DNA of 64,000 nucleotides from the NCBI RefSeq assembly GCF_002563955.1, contig NZ_PDJE01000001.1:868001-932000 (forward strand), given 5' to 3'. Shown here piece after piece: positions 16,623 through 24,560 of the stretch. A model generated the notes under the pieces. The model did no database searches. It was given only the letters and a program-made list of their open reading frames with translations, and was not told where the DNA came from. A program made the translations under genes and the position numbers. Position 1 is the stretch's first letter, and every line of letters starts with the position of its first letter. Source of the stretch: Paramicrobacterium agarici. Its GTDB lineage: Bacteria; Actinomycetota; Actinomycetes; Actinomycetales; Microbacteriaceae.

Positions 16623-17486
16623 TTAGTCGAATGAGGCCGAGGTGCTCGACCGCACGAGCTGCTGCGTTCCGAGCACGATCGCGAGAGCAAGGCGTTCCGC
16701 GTCGGCCGTGCCCGGCTCCGCCGAGTAGACCATGACCCGGAGGTCGTCTTCGGCGACGACGAGCGTGTCACAGTCGAGCGCGATCGGCCCGACCGCCGGA
16801 TGCTCGATGACCTTATTTCTGCCTGTTCGCGGAGCAGGTGCGTCCGAGTTCCAGAGCTCGACGAAACGGGGGCTCGTCGCGCCGAGTTCGTTGATAAGCC
16901 GGCGAAGGCGCCGGTCGGCGGGATAGCGGGCTTCGGCGAGCCGCAGATCGGCGACCAGCTGCATTTCAAGCTCGGCCTTCTCTGAAGCTGTCTGAGCCGA
17001 ACGATTGCCTGACCCGACCAGATTGCGCCAGACAGCGTTGCGCTCGATGCCGCGCAACGATGACGTCTCTCCCATAAGCGCGTCGTAGGGGGCGTTCGCG
17101 ACGACGAGCGTCCACGTCGCGTCGTACACCGCGACCGGCGTGCTCGCCAGGCGGTCGAGCAGGCGCTGCACACTCGGCGCGATGCGCATGGAGACGAGGT
17201 CGCTGCCCGGCGCCGTCTGCCCAGAGAGCCGGAAAAGGAGTTCCCGCTCGCGATCGCTGAGTCGGAGCCCGCGAGCAAGGGCTTCGACCACCTGCGTGGA
17301 CGGCGACGTCGCCCGCCCCTGCTCAAGACGCGTCAGGTAATCGACAGAGATGCCGACGAGACCAGCGAGTTCTTCGCGACGGAGCCCCGGCGCACGGCGC
17401 CGCTCGCCGGTCGGAAGTCCGACAGCATCCGGCGTCACGCGTTCGCGCCAACGTCGCACCGCGCTGGCGAAGTCCCAGTTCTCCAC
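16623..17486 (-). CDS. Helix-turn-helix transcriptional regulator with MmyB-like ligand domain
   Basis: A 287-residue regulator. Residues about 10-85 form an XRE helix-turn-helix (RAPGLRREELAGLVGISVDY, then LTRLEQGR), and residues about 105-275 form the MmyB/PAS-like sensor (VAVYDATWTLVVANAPYDAL, then RLINELGATSPRFVELW and VIEHPAVGPIALDCDTLVV). Members are commonly divergent from a short-chain dehydrogenase that they control, as here: the SDR gene starts 101 bp away with an inverted repeat between them. The ligand is probably a small lipophilic molecule or fatty acid; this is family knowledge and not shown here. Confidence 0.9.
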   Translation of the reverse strand: MENWDFASAVRRWRERVTPDAVGLPTGERRRAPGLRREELAGLVGISVDYLTRLEQGRATSPSTQVVEALARGLRLSDRERELLFRLSGQTAPGSDLVSMRIAPSVQRLLDRLASTPVAVYDATWTLVVANAPYDALMGETSSLRGIERNAVWRNLVGSGNRSAQTASEKAELEMQLVADLRLAEARYPADRRLRRLINELGATSPRFVELWNSDAPAPRTGRNKVIEHPAVGPIALDCDTLVVAEDDLRVMVYSAEPGTADAERLALAIVLGTQQLVRSSTSASFD

Positions 17487-17528
17487 GTATCCAGTGTGCC
17501 TCTGAGAGCGAAGGATGTCGTAGCCCTG

Positions 17529-17555
17529 CCAGTCCTACGACAAGCGGAGGACTGG
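17529..17555. promoter_or_regulatory. Inverted repeat operator between MmyB-type regulator and SDR gene
   Basis: CCAGTCCT (17529-17536) and AGGACTGG (17548-17555) are perfect 8-bp inverted arms around an 11-bp centre. They lie in the 101-bp divergent intergenic region, 32 bp before the SDR start codon. The position makes it the likely binding site of the adjacent regulator. Confidence 0.55.
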
Positions 17556-17587
17556 CTCCGCGTTTGCGGGGCGGCGAGGCTTGACCC

Positions 17588-18295
17588 ATGACTACGACAC
17601 TGATCACCGGGGCGAACAAAGGCCTCGGCAAAGAAACTGCCCGTCGGCTGATCGCGGCCGGGCACACCGTCTATCTCGGAGCGCGAGACGCCGATCGGGG
17701 ACTCGCTGCCGCGCGTGAACTCGGTGGCCGCTTCGTGCAGATCGACGTCACGGATGATGCTTCGGTTCGCGCCGCTGCCGCGCACATCGAGGTCGAGGGT
17801 GGGCTCGATGTTCTCGTCAACAATGCCGGAATGGAGCCGCGGCTGCCCGACAACAGTTTTCCGCCACCTGCAGGCACGACCGCTGACGACGTGCGCGCAA
17901 CGTTCGACATCAATGTGTTCGGCAACGTGCGAGTGACCCACGCGTTCCTGCCGCTGCTGCAGCGTTCGGCCGAGGCCGTCATCGTCAATGTCTCCAGCGG
18001 GTTGGCGTCGCTCGCGGGTCTCAGCGACGTCGCGAGCCACACCCACTTCTACCCGGGCATCAGCTATCCCGCATCGAAGGCCGCCGTCAACGCGCTCACC
18101 ATTCAGTACGCGAAGGCGTTCCCCGGCATGCGCATCAACGCGATCGAGCCCGGCTTCACGAAGACGGATCTCAACGGACGCACCGGAACGCAGACCGTCG
18201 AAGAAGGCGCTGAGATCATTGTGCGCATGGCGCAGCTGGATGCCGACGGCCCGACGGGATCGTTCGTCTCGGTGAACGGACCGCTGCCCTGGTGA
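17588..18295 (+). CDS. Short-chain dehydrogenase/reductase (carbonyl-reductase-like)
   Basis: A 235-residue NAD(P)-dependent SDR with a Rossmann fold. ITGANKGLGKETARRL gives the cofactor motif, LVNNAGME the structural NAG motif, IVNVSSGLASL the catalytic Ser, and YPASKAAVNALT the canonical YxxxK. The GANKGLG form and YPASK resemble carbonyl reductases of the CBR1-like branch that reduce quinones and reactive aldehydes or ketones. It is monocistronic and divergent from its probable regulator. The preceding PIN remnant and the following BTAD gene are on the opposite strand. Confidence 0.9.
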   Translation: MTTTLITGANKGLGKETARRLIAAGHTVYLGARDADRGLAAARELGGRFVQIDVTDDASVRAAAAHIEVEGGLDVLVNNAGMEPRLPDNSFPPPAGTTADDVRATFDINVFGNVRVTHAFLPLLQRSAEAVIVNVSSGLASLAGLSDVASHTHFYPGISYPASKAAVNALTIQYAKAFPGMRINAIEPGFTKTDLNGRTGTQTVEEGAEIIVRMAQLDADGPTGSFVSVNGPLPW

Positions 18296-18336
18296 AGGCT
18301 CGTTGCGCACGTTTGCGTGCAGCGACGGAGAGGGGG

Positions 18337-20271
18337 TCAGTGGCCCGGAATCGGGCCAAACGCGAGGATGCCGGTACCCGCCCCCGCGAGCTCGCCACGC
18401 GCCGGAAGCAGAGCGTCACCCGCACGCCGCGCGGTGGCTTCGTCGCCCACCACGTCGGCCGCTCGCGCGACGAGCGTCCACAGCGCCTCGAGCAGATGGT
18501 CGCGCGGCGGGTCGGGGAGTGCGTAGAGCGCTGCCCTGGCAGCATCCAGTTCGCCGTGTTCTGCCCGCAGGAGGGGCTCGACCCATGGAGCGTAAGGACC
18601 GAGGTCGAGGGTGCCGGGCTCGGGGAGCGGCCGGCCGTGCTGAACGCGTACGCTCAGCAGAGCGAGCGACAGCATCCCACGCTGCATTCCCGGCATGCCC
18701 GAGCGGTCAAGCAACGGGGATGCAGCGCGGTAAGCCTCGGCGACATCGGATGCTGCGGCTCCCGTGAGTGCACGACGCAGAGCGCGATACCACGTGGTGA
18801 ACACGGTGATCAGCGGGGAATCGTAGCGGCCGGCGAGTTCGTCAGCGGCGCGGGCCTGCGCGTCAGCGCCCGCGACATCACCCCGTGCACAGCATGACTG
18901 CAGCCGGATGAGGCGACCGAGCAGCTCATACGCTGGCAGGTCATGGCGTGCGGCCAGATCGATGAGCTCAGCGCCGATCTCCTCGCGCTCGGCGGCAAGA
19001 CCGGCGCGGTAGAACGTCTGCATGAAGAGGCCGTTCAAGGCGAACGCCAGCAGCGCCGGGTTGTCGAGCCGCCGCGCAATGCGCACGGCCTCGAGCGCGG
19101 CCGTGCGCGGCTCGTCACGTGAGCTGCCGCGCGACTCGATTGCGACGATCGCGAGCAGGCGGACTCGCGTTGCGTCGTTCTCGGCGACGGGCAGCGCATC
19201 GAGCGTGCGCTGCGCTGCCGCGACGACCTGGGCGGCCAGCTCGGGGGAGTCGGAGCGCGACCAGATGGCGGGAACGTCGTATGCTCCGATCACGCGGGCC
19301 GTGAGGTGCGGGTCGCCGAGGTCTTCAGCCGCGTGGATCGCGGAAACGCGCTGCTGCTGCGCCGCTTCGAGGCCCTCGCCTCCCGCGATTGCGAGGCTGC
19401 GCAGCAGGTCGACGGTGGAGCGCAGCCGCGCACGCTCACCCAGAACGGCGCCGTGCGCGTGACTCTGCGCCGCTTGAGCCCACAGTCTGCTCGCAGCATC
19501 CGCTGGGTGAGAGGTCGAACCGAGCGATGGAGCGTGCGTGAGGATGTCGGATTCCATGCGCACGAGCTCGTCGCTCGGGTCGAGACCCAGCTCGTCGGCC
19601 AAACGCGTGCGCGCGCGGCGCACGACGTCGAGCGCGTCTTTCTGCCTGCCCGCGCGGTAGAGCGCGAGGGCAAGCAGTCGCCACGCCGACTCGCGCCACG
19701 GGTGCTCGGTCACGTGCGCGTCGAGGTCGGGAATCGCGTCAGCCGGACGCTCGAGGCGAAGGAGCGCATCGGCGCGAGTCTCGACGGCGTTCAGGCGCAG
19801 CTCGGTCAGCCGGGCGCGCTCGGCCTGTGCCCACTGCTCGGCGTGAAAATCGGCGTAGGCAGGGCCGCGCCACTCGGCCAGTGCGCGCTGCAGCAGATCG
19901 AGGGCACCGCTCGCGTCGAGACGGCGCGCCTCGGCGACGGCGCGCTCGAAGCGCGTCGCGTCGACAGCATCCGGAGCCATTGTGAGCGAGTACCCGGTAC
20001 CGCTTGTCACGAGAATTCGGGATGCTGCGCGCGGCGGCCTGTCGGGTTCGAGCGCTCGCCGCAGATCGCCGACGAACGTGCGGATCGCCCCCGTGGCACG
20101 CGGTGGTGCGATCTCCCACAGGTCGTCGATGAGTGTCCCGATCGGCACGACGCGGCCGTGTGCCACAAGAAGCCGGGCGAGCACGGCGCGATGCTTGGGG
20201 CCGCGAAGAGCGATCGGCGTGCCCGCAGCATCCTGGGCCTCGAGCGAGCCGAGAACCGAGAAGGTCACCAT
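18337..20271 (-). CDS. BTAD domain-containing (AfsR/SARP-type) transcriptional regulator
   Basis: About 644 residues from ATG 20271 (GGAGG 8 bp upstream); longer upstream readings lack a ribosome site. Residues 1-95 are an OmpR/SARP-like winged helix (FSVLGSLEAQ, then LRGPKHRAVLARLLVAHGRV). Residues about 100-245 are the bacterial transcriptional activation domain (EARRLDASGALDLLQRALAE, then RAGRQKDALDVVRRAR). The C-terminal 380 residues are alpha-helical repeats resembling TPRs. There is no NB-ARC P-loop, unlike full AfsR. It is divergent from an alpha/beta-hydrolase and probably activates it. A pair of direct repeats in the intergenic region suits SARP-like binding. Confidence 0.87.
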   Translation of the reverse strand: MVTFSVLGSLEAQDAAGTPIALRGPKHRAVLARLLVAHGRVVPIGTLIDDLWEIAPPRATGAIRTFVGDLRRALEPDRPPRAASRILVTSGTGYSLTMAPDAVDATRFERAVAEARRLDASGALDLLQRALAEWRGPAYADFHAEQWAQAERARLTELRLNAVETRADALLRLERPADAIPDLDAHVTEHPWRESAWRLLALALYRAGRQKDALDVVRRARTRLADELGLDPSDELVRMESDILTHAPSLGSTSHPADAASRLWAQAAQSHAHGAVLGERARLRSTVDLLRSLAIAGGEGLEAAQQQRVSAIHAAEDLGDPHLTARVIGAYDVPAIWSRSDSPELAAQVVAAAQRTLDALPVAENDATRVRLLAIVAIESRGSSRDEPRTAALEAVRIARRLDNPALLAFALNGLFMQTFYRAGLAAEREEIGAELIDLAARHDLPAYELLGRLIRLQSCCARGDVAGADAQARAADELAGRYDSPLITVFTTWYRALRRALTGAAASDVAEAYRAASPLLDRSGMPGMQRGMLSLALLSVRVQHGRPLPEPGTLDLGPYAPWVEPLLRAEHGELDAARAALYALPDPPRDHLLEALWTLVARAADVVGDEATARRAGDALLPARGELAGAGTGILAFGPIPGH

Positions 20272-20369
20272 GCTCCGCACCTCCAAGCCTCGAAGCGAGT
20301 CTAGGGCGACGGCGCAGGCTTGGCGGTGGATGCTGATTCGTTGCTGATCGGTGTGCGCCATCGTATGAC

Positions 20370-20396
20370 GTCGATACTGACGCGTCGACACTGACG
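20370..20396 (+). repeat. Tandem 13-bp direct repeat, candidate BTAD-regulator site
   Basis: GTCGATACTGACG (20370-20382) and GTCGACACTGACG (20384-20396) differ at one base and repeat with a 14-bp period, directly upstream of the hydrolase ribosome site. SARP/BTAD proteins recognise short direct repeats, usually with 11- or 22-bp periods, so the spacing is not classical. Confidence 0.4.
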
Positions 20397-20408
20397 AAAG
20401 GACACCCC

Positions 20409-21284
20409 ATGACCCTGACCATTCCGAACTTCGACTACCACCGCATCCCCGTCGACGATGGCGTCGAGCTGAACGCCGCCGTGGGCGGAAGCGGCAGCCC
20501 GATCATGCTGCTGCACGGTTTTCCGCAGACGCACCTGATGTGGCGGCACGTTGCCGCGGCACTCGCTGCTGACCACACCGTGATCGTTCCCGACCTGCGC
20601 GGATACGGTTCGAGCGACAAGCCCGACGATGATGGTGAGACGTATTCAAAGCGCACGATGGGGGCGGATGCTGTGAAGCTCGCCGCCGCGCTCGGGCACG
20701 AGCGATTCGCCCTGGTCGGTCACGACCGCGGCGCGCTCGTGGCGTTTCGCGCGGCGATGGACCACCCGGATGCTGTCACGCACGCGGCATTTCTCGACGT
20801 GCTGCCAACGCTCGACTCGTGGACCGCGCTGCACGGCGCATCCGGCGCGGTGGGCTTTCACCTCTACCTCATGGCGCAGCCGTCCGGGTTGCCCGAGACG
20901 ATGATCGCGAACAGCGCCGACGCGTTCTTCGGCTACTTTCTTGACCTGTGGACGAAGAATCCCGAAGCGATCCCGGAGAAGTACCGGCGGGCGTACCTCG
21001 AGGCGAGCGCTGCTGCCGTGCCGTCGATTGTCGCTGACTATCGCGCGACGGCGGGCATCGACATCACGCTCGACCAGGCGGATGCTGACCTGGGCGCTCA
21101 GCTGCGCATGCCGGTGAGCGTCGTGCAGCAGGATTGGGGCGCGGCACTTGGCTATGACGCCACTGCGCTGTGGAAGCGGTGGGCGCCGAACCTCGCGCAC
21201 TACACGACCGATGCCGGACACTTCATGGCGGAGGAGTCTCCGACCGAAATCGAGGCGGTGATCCGCGAACTGCTCGCGCGGTAA
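20409..21284 (+). CDS. Alpha/beta hydrolase, haloacetate dehalogenase/epoxide hydrolase-like
   Basis: A 291-residue alpha/beta-hydrolase. HGFPQTHLMW carries the oxyanion region, VGHDRGA the Asp nucleophile (D106), and DAGHFMAEESP the catalytic His. The overall pattern (HGFPQ, PDLRGYGSSDKP, FHLYLMAQPSGLPE, then Y-R-A) resembles fluoroacetate dehalogenases. However, the second Arg of their DRGAR motif is Leu here (DRGAL), and the Trp of their halide-binding His-Trp pair is Leu (FHLYL). Defluorination is therefore doubtful, and an epoxide or other ester-type substrate is more likely. GAAAGGA precedes the ATG. It is divergent from the BTAD regulator. Confidence 0.85.
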   Translation: MTLTIPNFDYHRIPVDDGVELNAAVGGSGSPIMLLHGFPQTHLMWRHVAAALAADHTVIVPDLRGYGSSDKPDDDGETYSKRTMGADAVKLAAALGHERFALVGHDRGALVAFRAAMDHPDAVTHAAFLDVLPTLDSWTALHGASGAVGFHLYLMAQPSGLPETMIANSADAFFGYFLDLWTKNPEAIPEKYRRAYLEASAAAVPSIVADYRATAGIDITLDQADADLGAQLRMPVSVVQQDWGAALGYDATALWKRWAPNLAHYTTDAGHFMAEESPTEIEAVIRELLAR

Positions 21285-21295
21285 CGCAGTCGTGG

Positions 21296-21622
21296 TCAGG
21301 TCGTGGATGCCTCGCGTGGAGGCAGCGCCGTCACGGCCGGATGGTCTTCGACCGGACCATGCGCTGCCGCTCCACCGGGAGAGCCGACCTTGTCGAAGAG
21401 CTCATACGCGATGCCGACGAACTTCTCGTCTTCGGGCTCCACATCGTCGACATACGTGATGGCCTCGACCGGACACACGGGCTCGCACGCGCCGCAATCC
21501 ACGCACTCGTCGGGCTGAATGTACAGCGTGCGATCACCCTGGTAAATGCAGTCCACCGGGCACGCGTCGATGCAGCCCAGATCCTTCACGTCGACACACG
21601 CCGACCCGATCACGTAAACCAC
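21296..21622 (-). CDS. fdxA: 7Fe ferredoxin (3Fe-4S/4Fe-4S)
   Basis: A 108-residue soluble electron carrier. The N-terminal half has the FdxA pattern: C9 and C17 in VIGSACVDVKDLGCIDACPV with the downstream Cys for the 3Fe-4S cluster, then CVDCGACEPVCPVEAI for the 4Fe-4S cluster. The C-terminal tail FVGIAYELFDKVGSPGGAA is usual in actinobacterial FdxA. It starts at a GTG (21622) with AAAGGAG upstream, 38 bp after the CoA-transferase gene on the same strand, so it may be the last gene of that transcript. It could donate electrons to a redox step of the catabolic island or be an unrelated housekeeping gene. Confidence 0.93.
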   Translation of the reverse strand: MVYVIGSACVDVKDLGCIDACPVDCIYQGDRTLYIQPDECVDCGACEPVCPVEAITYVDDVEPEDEKFVGIAYELFDKVGSPGGAAAHGPVEDHPAVTALPPREASTT

Positions 21623-21660
21623 TGGTCACTCCTTTATATAGGGGCTTGTCTGCGAGGCGC

Positions 21661-22839
21661 CTACTGCACGGCGCCACTTGCGACGAGTTTGTCAATGCGC
21701 GCCGCGTCATAGCCGAGGCCCTGCAGCAGCTCACGGCTGTGCTCGCCGAGCCGCGGCGGGGCGTGCCGGATCTCGGGCGGAACCTCCGACATCGCAATCG
21801 GCGACGCGATCGTGCGCACGGCCTGCCCCGTGCCGTTGTCGAACTCGATGATCATGTTGTTGTGCGCGGTCTGCGGGTCGGCGAGCGCCTCGGCGAGGCT
21901 GCGCACCGGCCCGCACAGCACATCGTGCTTCTCGAGCGCCGCGAGCCACCGCTCGGCCGTGCCGTCTTTGAGGCGGTCGGCGATGATCTGCCGGATCTCG
22001 CGCCGGTTCTCTTTCAGGCGGTCGAGCGTCGAAAAGCGTTCCTCGAGCGACAGGTCCGGCAGCTCGAGCGCGGCACAGATGTCGCGCAGTGGATTGGGCT
22101 TGAATGCCCCGACGATCACGATCTCAGAATCGGCAGTCGGGAAGCACCCGCTCAGCGGCATGAGCGCCCAATTGAGCTCCTGGTCGTACATGAGACGCGT
22201 CGTCGCCTCTTGCATCTGCATCGCGAGCATCGAGTTGTACAAGCTCACCTCGACCTTCTGACCCTCACCCGTCTTCTCGCGGTGCAGCAGGGCGAGAAGA
22301 ATCCCCTGCACGAGGTGCTGGCCGGCCGTGTAGTCCGCGAGGGGCGTCGCATAAATCGAGACCGGATGCTCTGGGTCAGCGAGCCGCTTCATGACACCCG
22401 AGTACGCCTGCCCCAGAATGTCCTGGCCGCCCTTGTGCGCGTACGGCCCGGAGGCGCCGAACCCGGAGCCCGCTGCCCAGATGATTGCCGGGTTGATCGC
22501 GGCGACGGCGTCGTAATCGAGGCCGAGCCGTTCCATGACACCGGGGCGGAAGTTGCTCACGACGACGTCCGCGGTGCGCAGCATGTCGCGAATGACCGCG
22601 CGACCAGCATCCGTGCTCAAATCGACAGCGATGCCGCGCTTGTTGCGGTTGAGACTCAAGAAGACCGGGTTGTCCTGCCCCGTGTGCGCGAGGACGCCGC
22701 GCCGCGAGAGATCGCCGGATTCGGGGCGCTCGACCTTGATGACATCGGCGCCGAAATCGCCGAGCGCCTGCGTGCACGACGGGCCGAGCATTACCTGGGT
22801 GAAGTCGATGACGGTCACGCCGTCGAGTGGCCTGGACAT
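21661..22839 (-). CDS. CaiB/BaiF (family III) CoA-transferase, first copy
   Basis: A 392-residue family III CoA-transferase that moves CoA between carboxylic acids. The start is ATG 22839 with AGGAGGG upstream; the same frame is open far beyond it, but that extension overlaps the permease gene and reads as non-protein. Motifs: VIDFTQVMLGPSCTQ, ADVIKVERPESGD, SLNRNKRGIAVDL, GFGASGPYAHKGGQD with the probable catalytic Asp D140, and GEGQKVEVSLYNSMLAM. It follows the SsuABC-type importer genes with 89 bp spacing, so it probably activates the imported acid. A close paralogue lies at 29525 in the opposite arm of the island. Confidence 0.92.
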   Translation of the reverse strand: MSRPLDGVTVIDFTQVMLGPSCTQALGDFGADVIKVERPESGDLSRRGVLAHTGQDNPVFLSLNRNKRGIAVDLSTDAGRAVIRDMLRTADVVVSNFRPGVMERLGLDYDAVAAINPAIIWAAGSGFGASGPYAHKGGQDILGQAYSGVMKRLADPEHPVSIYATPLADYTAGQHLVQGILLALLHREKTGEGQKVEVSLYNSMLAMQMQEATTRLMYDQELNWALMPLSGCFPTADSEIVIVGAFKPNPLRDICAALELPDLSLEERFSTLDRLKENRREIRQIIADRLKDGTAERWLAALEKHDVLCGPVRSLAEALADPQTAHNNMIIEFDNGTGQAVRTIASPIAMSEVPPEIRHAPPRLGEHSRELLQGLGYDAARIDKLVASGAVQ

Positions 22840-22928
22840 GCTGCCCTCCTGAACTGTCGGTGGGTGGTATTGAGGGCCGATGCGCGCCTCCCGGCGGACA
22901 TCGACCCCCAAGCGGTGGTGTCTCTCAC

Positions 22929-23765
22929 TTACATCTTGGACTCCGCCGACCACGTCACGACCAGGCGTTCGCCGATCGTGACGATCGAGAAGAACACGAC
23001 AGCGACGAGCGACGCCATGATCATGGTCGCGTACAGCAGCGGGGTGTCGAAGTTGTAGGTGGCCTGGATGATCATGTACCCGAGCCCGCGCTGCGAGCCG
23101 ATCCACTCCGCGACGATCGCGCCGATGACCGACGTGGTGGCCGTGATGCGCAGTGACGAGAACAGGAACGGCATCGACGCGAACACCCGAAGCTTCCAGA
23201 ACGTCTCGCTGCGCGACGCCGAGAGCAGGCGGAACAGCTCGAGGTGCTCCTTCTCGACCGCTTTGAGGCCCTTGACCATGTTGACGAGCGTCGGAAAAAA
23301 CGAGATGAGCGCGGCGATGACGACCTTCGGCGCGTACCCGGTGCCGAGCATCAGCACGAGCACGGGAGCGATCGCGACGATCGGCACCGTCTGAATGAAG
23401 ACGGCGACCGGCATGAGCGCGTCTTCTGCGGCCTTCCAGTGTACGAACAGTACCGCCAGCAGAATCGCAATCGAGTTGCCGACAAGAAAGCCCGCGCCCG
23501 CCTCGATGACCGTCGGGACCGAGTGCTCGAGCAGTGTCGAGATGTTGTCGCCGAACGACTGCCCGACTTCGAGGGGCGAGGGCACGATGTAGTACGGCAC
23601 CTTGAAGACAACGCACACGATCTGCCACAGCACCACGAGCACAAGCACGGCCAGTAGTGGAGTGCCCACGCGTCGAAGCGCTGAGCGCTTGGGCTTCGGC
23701 TTGCCGCCGCGACGCGTTGCGCTCAGCACGAGGTTCTCTGTCTGTGTTCCGACCATCGTGATCAC
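22929..23765 (-). CDS. ABC transporter permease, SsuC/TauC-like
   Basis: A 278-residue inner-membrane permease with about six hydrophobic segments after a basic N-terminus. The coupling motif of this family appears as RLLSASRSETFWKLRVFASMP. Segments such as IVPSPLEVGQSFGDN, then IAIAPVLVLMLGTGYAPKVV-like sequence, are typical of nitrate/sulfonate/taurine-type permeases. The GTG at 23765 overlaps the ATPase stop; ATG 23756 is an alternative. It forms the channel with the ATPase at 23762 and the binding protein at 24561. The substrate is probably an organic anion. Confidence 0.9.
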   Translation of the reverse strand: MITMVGTQTENLVLSATRRGGKPKPKRSALRRVGTPLLAVLVLVVLWQIVCVVFKVPYYIVPSPLEVGQSFGDNISTLLEHSVPTVIEAGAGFLVGNSIAILLAVLFVHWKAAEDALMPVAVFIQTVPIVAIAPVLVLMLGTGYAPKVVIAALISFFPTLVNMVKGLKAVEKEHLELFRLLSASRSETFWKLRVFASMPFLFSSLRITATTSVIGAIVAEWIGSQRGLGYMIIQATYNFDTPLLYATMIMASLVAVVFFSIVTIGERLVVTWSAESKM

Positions 23766-24526
23766 ACCCCTTCCAGCAGGTTGCGCAACTGCGTCACGTA
23801 GCCGGCGAACTCGGGCAGCGCACGCACCTCGCGGGTACGGGCGTCGGGCAGGTCAATGTCGACAACATCCCGGATGCGGCCGGGCTGCGCAGACATCACC
23901 ACGACCTTCTGCGACAGAAAGACTGACTCGGCGATGCTGTGCGTGACGAAGATGATCGTCGTCTTCGTCACCTGCCAGATGCGCAGCAGCTCTTCGTTCA
24001 GACGGTCGCGCGTGATCTCGTCGAGCGCCCCGAACGGTTCATCCATGAGCAGCACCTTCGGCTGGGTGATGAGCGCTCGCGCGATCGAGACGCGCTGGCG
24101 CTGACCGCCCGAGAGCTGTGACGGCAGCGCGCCCTCGCGACCCTCGAGGCCGACGAGAGCGAGCAGTTCGCGACCGCGCTCTTTGTCTGCATCGGTGACT
24201 TTGCCGTTGCCGACCTCGAGCGGAAGCGTGACGTTTTTGAGCGCGTCGCGCCACGGCAGCAGCGCCGCATCCTGAAACACGAAGCCGAGGTGCCTGCTCG
24301 TGCGCGCCGACTCCGGAGTCTCGCCAAGCACACTCACCGAGCCGGCGGTCGGCTCCAGCAGATCGGCGATGATGCGCAGAAGCGTCGACTTTCCGCACCC
24401 GGACGGACCGAGAAGCGACGTGAAGCTCTGCGCCGTGAGATCGGTCGTCACTCCCTCGAGCGCCGTGACGCGGCCGTCTGTCGTGTCGAACGTGATGCCG
24501 ACATCGTCAATGCTGATGGGCTGCAT
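23762..24526 (-). CDS. ABC transporter ATP-binding protein, SsuB/TauB-like
   Basis: About 254 residues from ATG 24526, chosen because GAGGAAA lies just upstream; in-frame codons up to 24583 overlap the preceding gene. Canonical motifs are LLGPSGCGKSTLL (Walker A), FQDAALLPW (Q-loop), LSGGQRQRVSIARAL (signature), VLLMDEPFGALD (Walker B) and FVTHSIAE (switch His). It energises the importer made with the permease at 22929 and the binding protein at 24561. The 4-bp overlap with the permease gene indicates translational coupling. Confidence 0.92.
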   Translation of the reverse strand: MQPISIDDVGITFDTTDGRVTALEGVTTDLTAQSFTSLLGPSGCGKSTLLRIIADLLEPTAGSVSVLGETPESARTSRHLGFVFQDAALLPWRDALKNVTLPLEVGNGKVTDADKERGRELLALVGLEGREGALPSQLSGGQRQRVSIARALITQPKVLLMDEPFGALDEITRDRLNEELLRIWQVTKTTIIFVTHSIAESVFLSQKVVVMSAQPGRIRDVVDIDLPDARTREVRALPEFAGYVTQLRNLLEGV

Positions 24527-24560
24527 TCTGGTTTCCTCTTTCACGGTCATGCGCGTCGCC

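Noticed and set aside
19306..20304. Plus-strand frame of 332 codons opposite the BTAD regulator
   Set aside because: No domain pattern; the minus strand carries the winged helix and BTAD domains.
21646..23058. Long plus-strand open frame (470 codons) opposite the CoA-transferase
   Set aside because: It is antisense to a fully recognisable CoA-transferase and permease; its residues are Arg/Ala/Val-rich with no domain pattern, as expected for GC-rich shadow frames.
22840..23628. In-frame upstream extension of the CoA-transferase that would give a 655-residue fusion
   Set aside because: The extension overlaps the permease gene in another frame and has no domain pattern, and AGGAGGG marks the true ATG at 22839.
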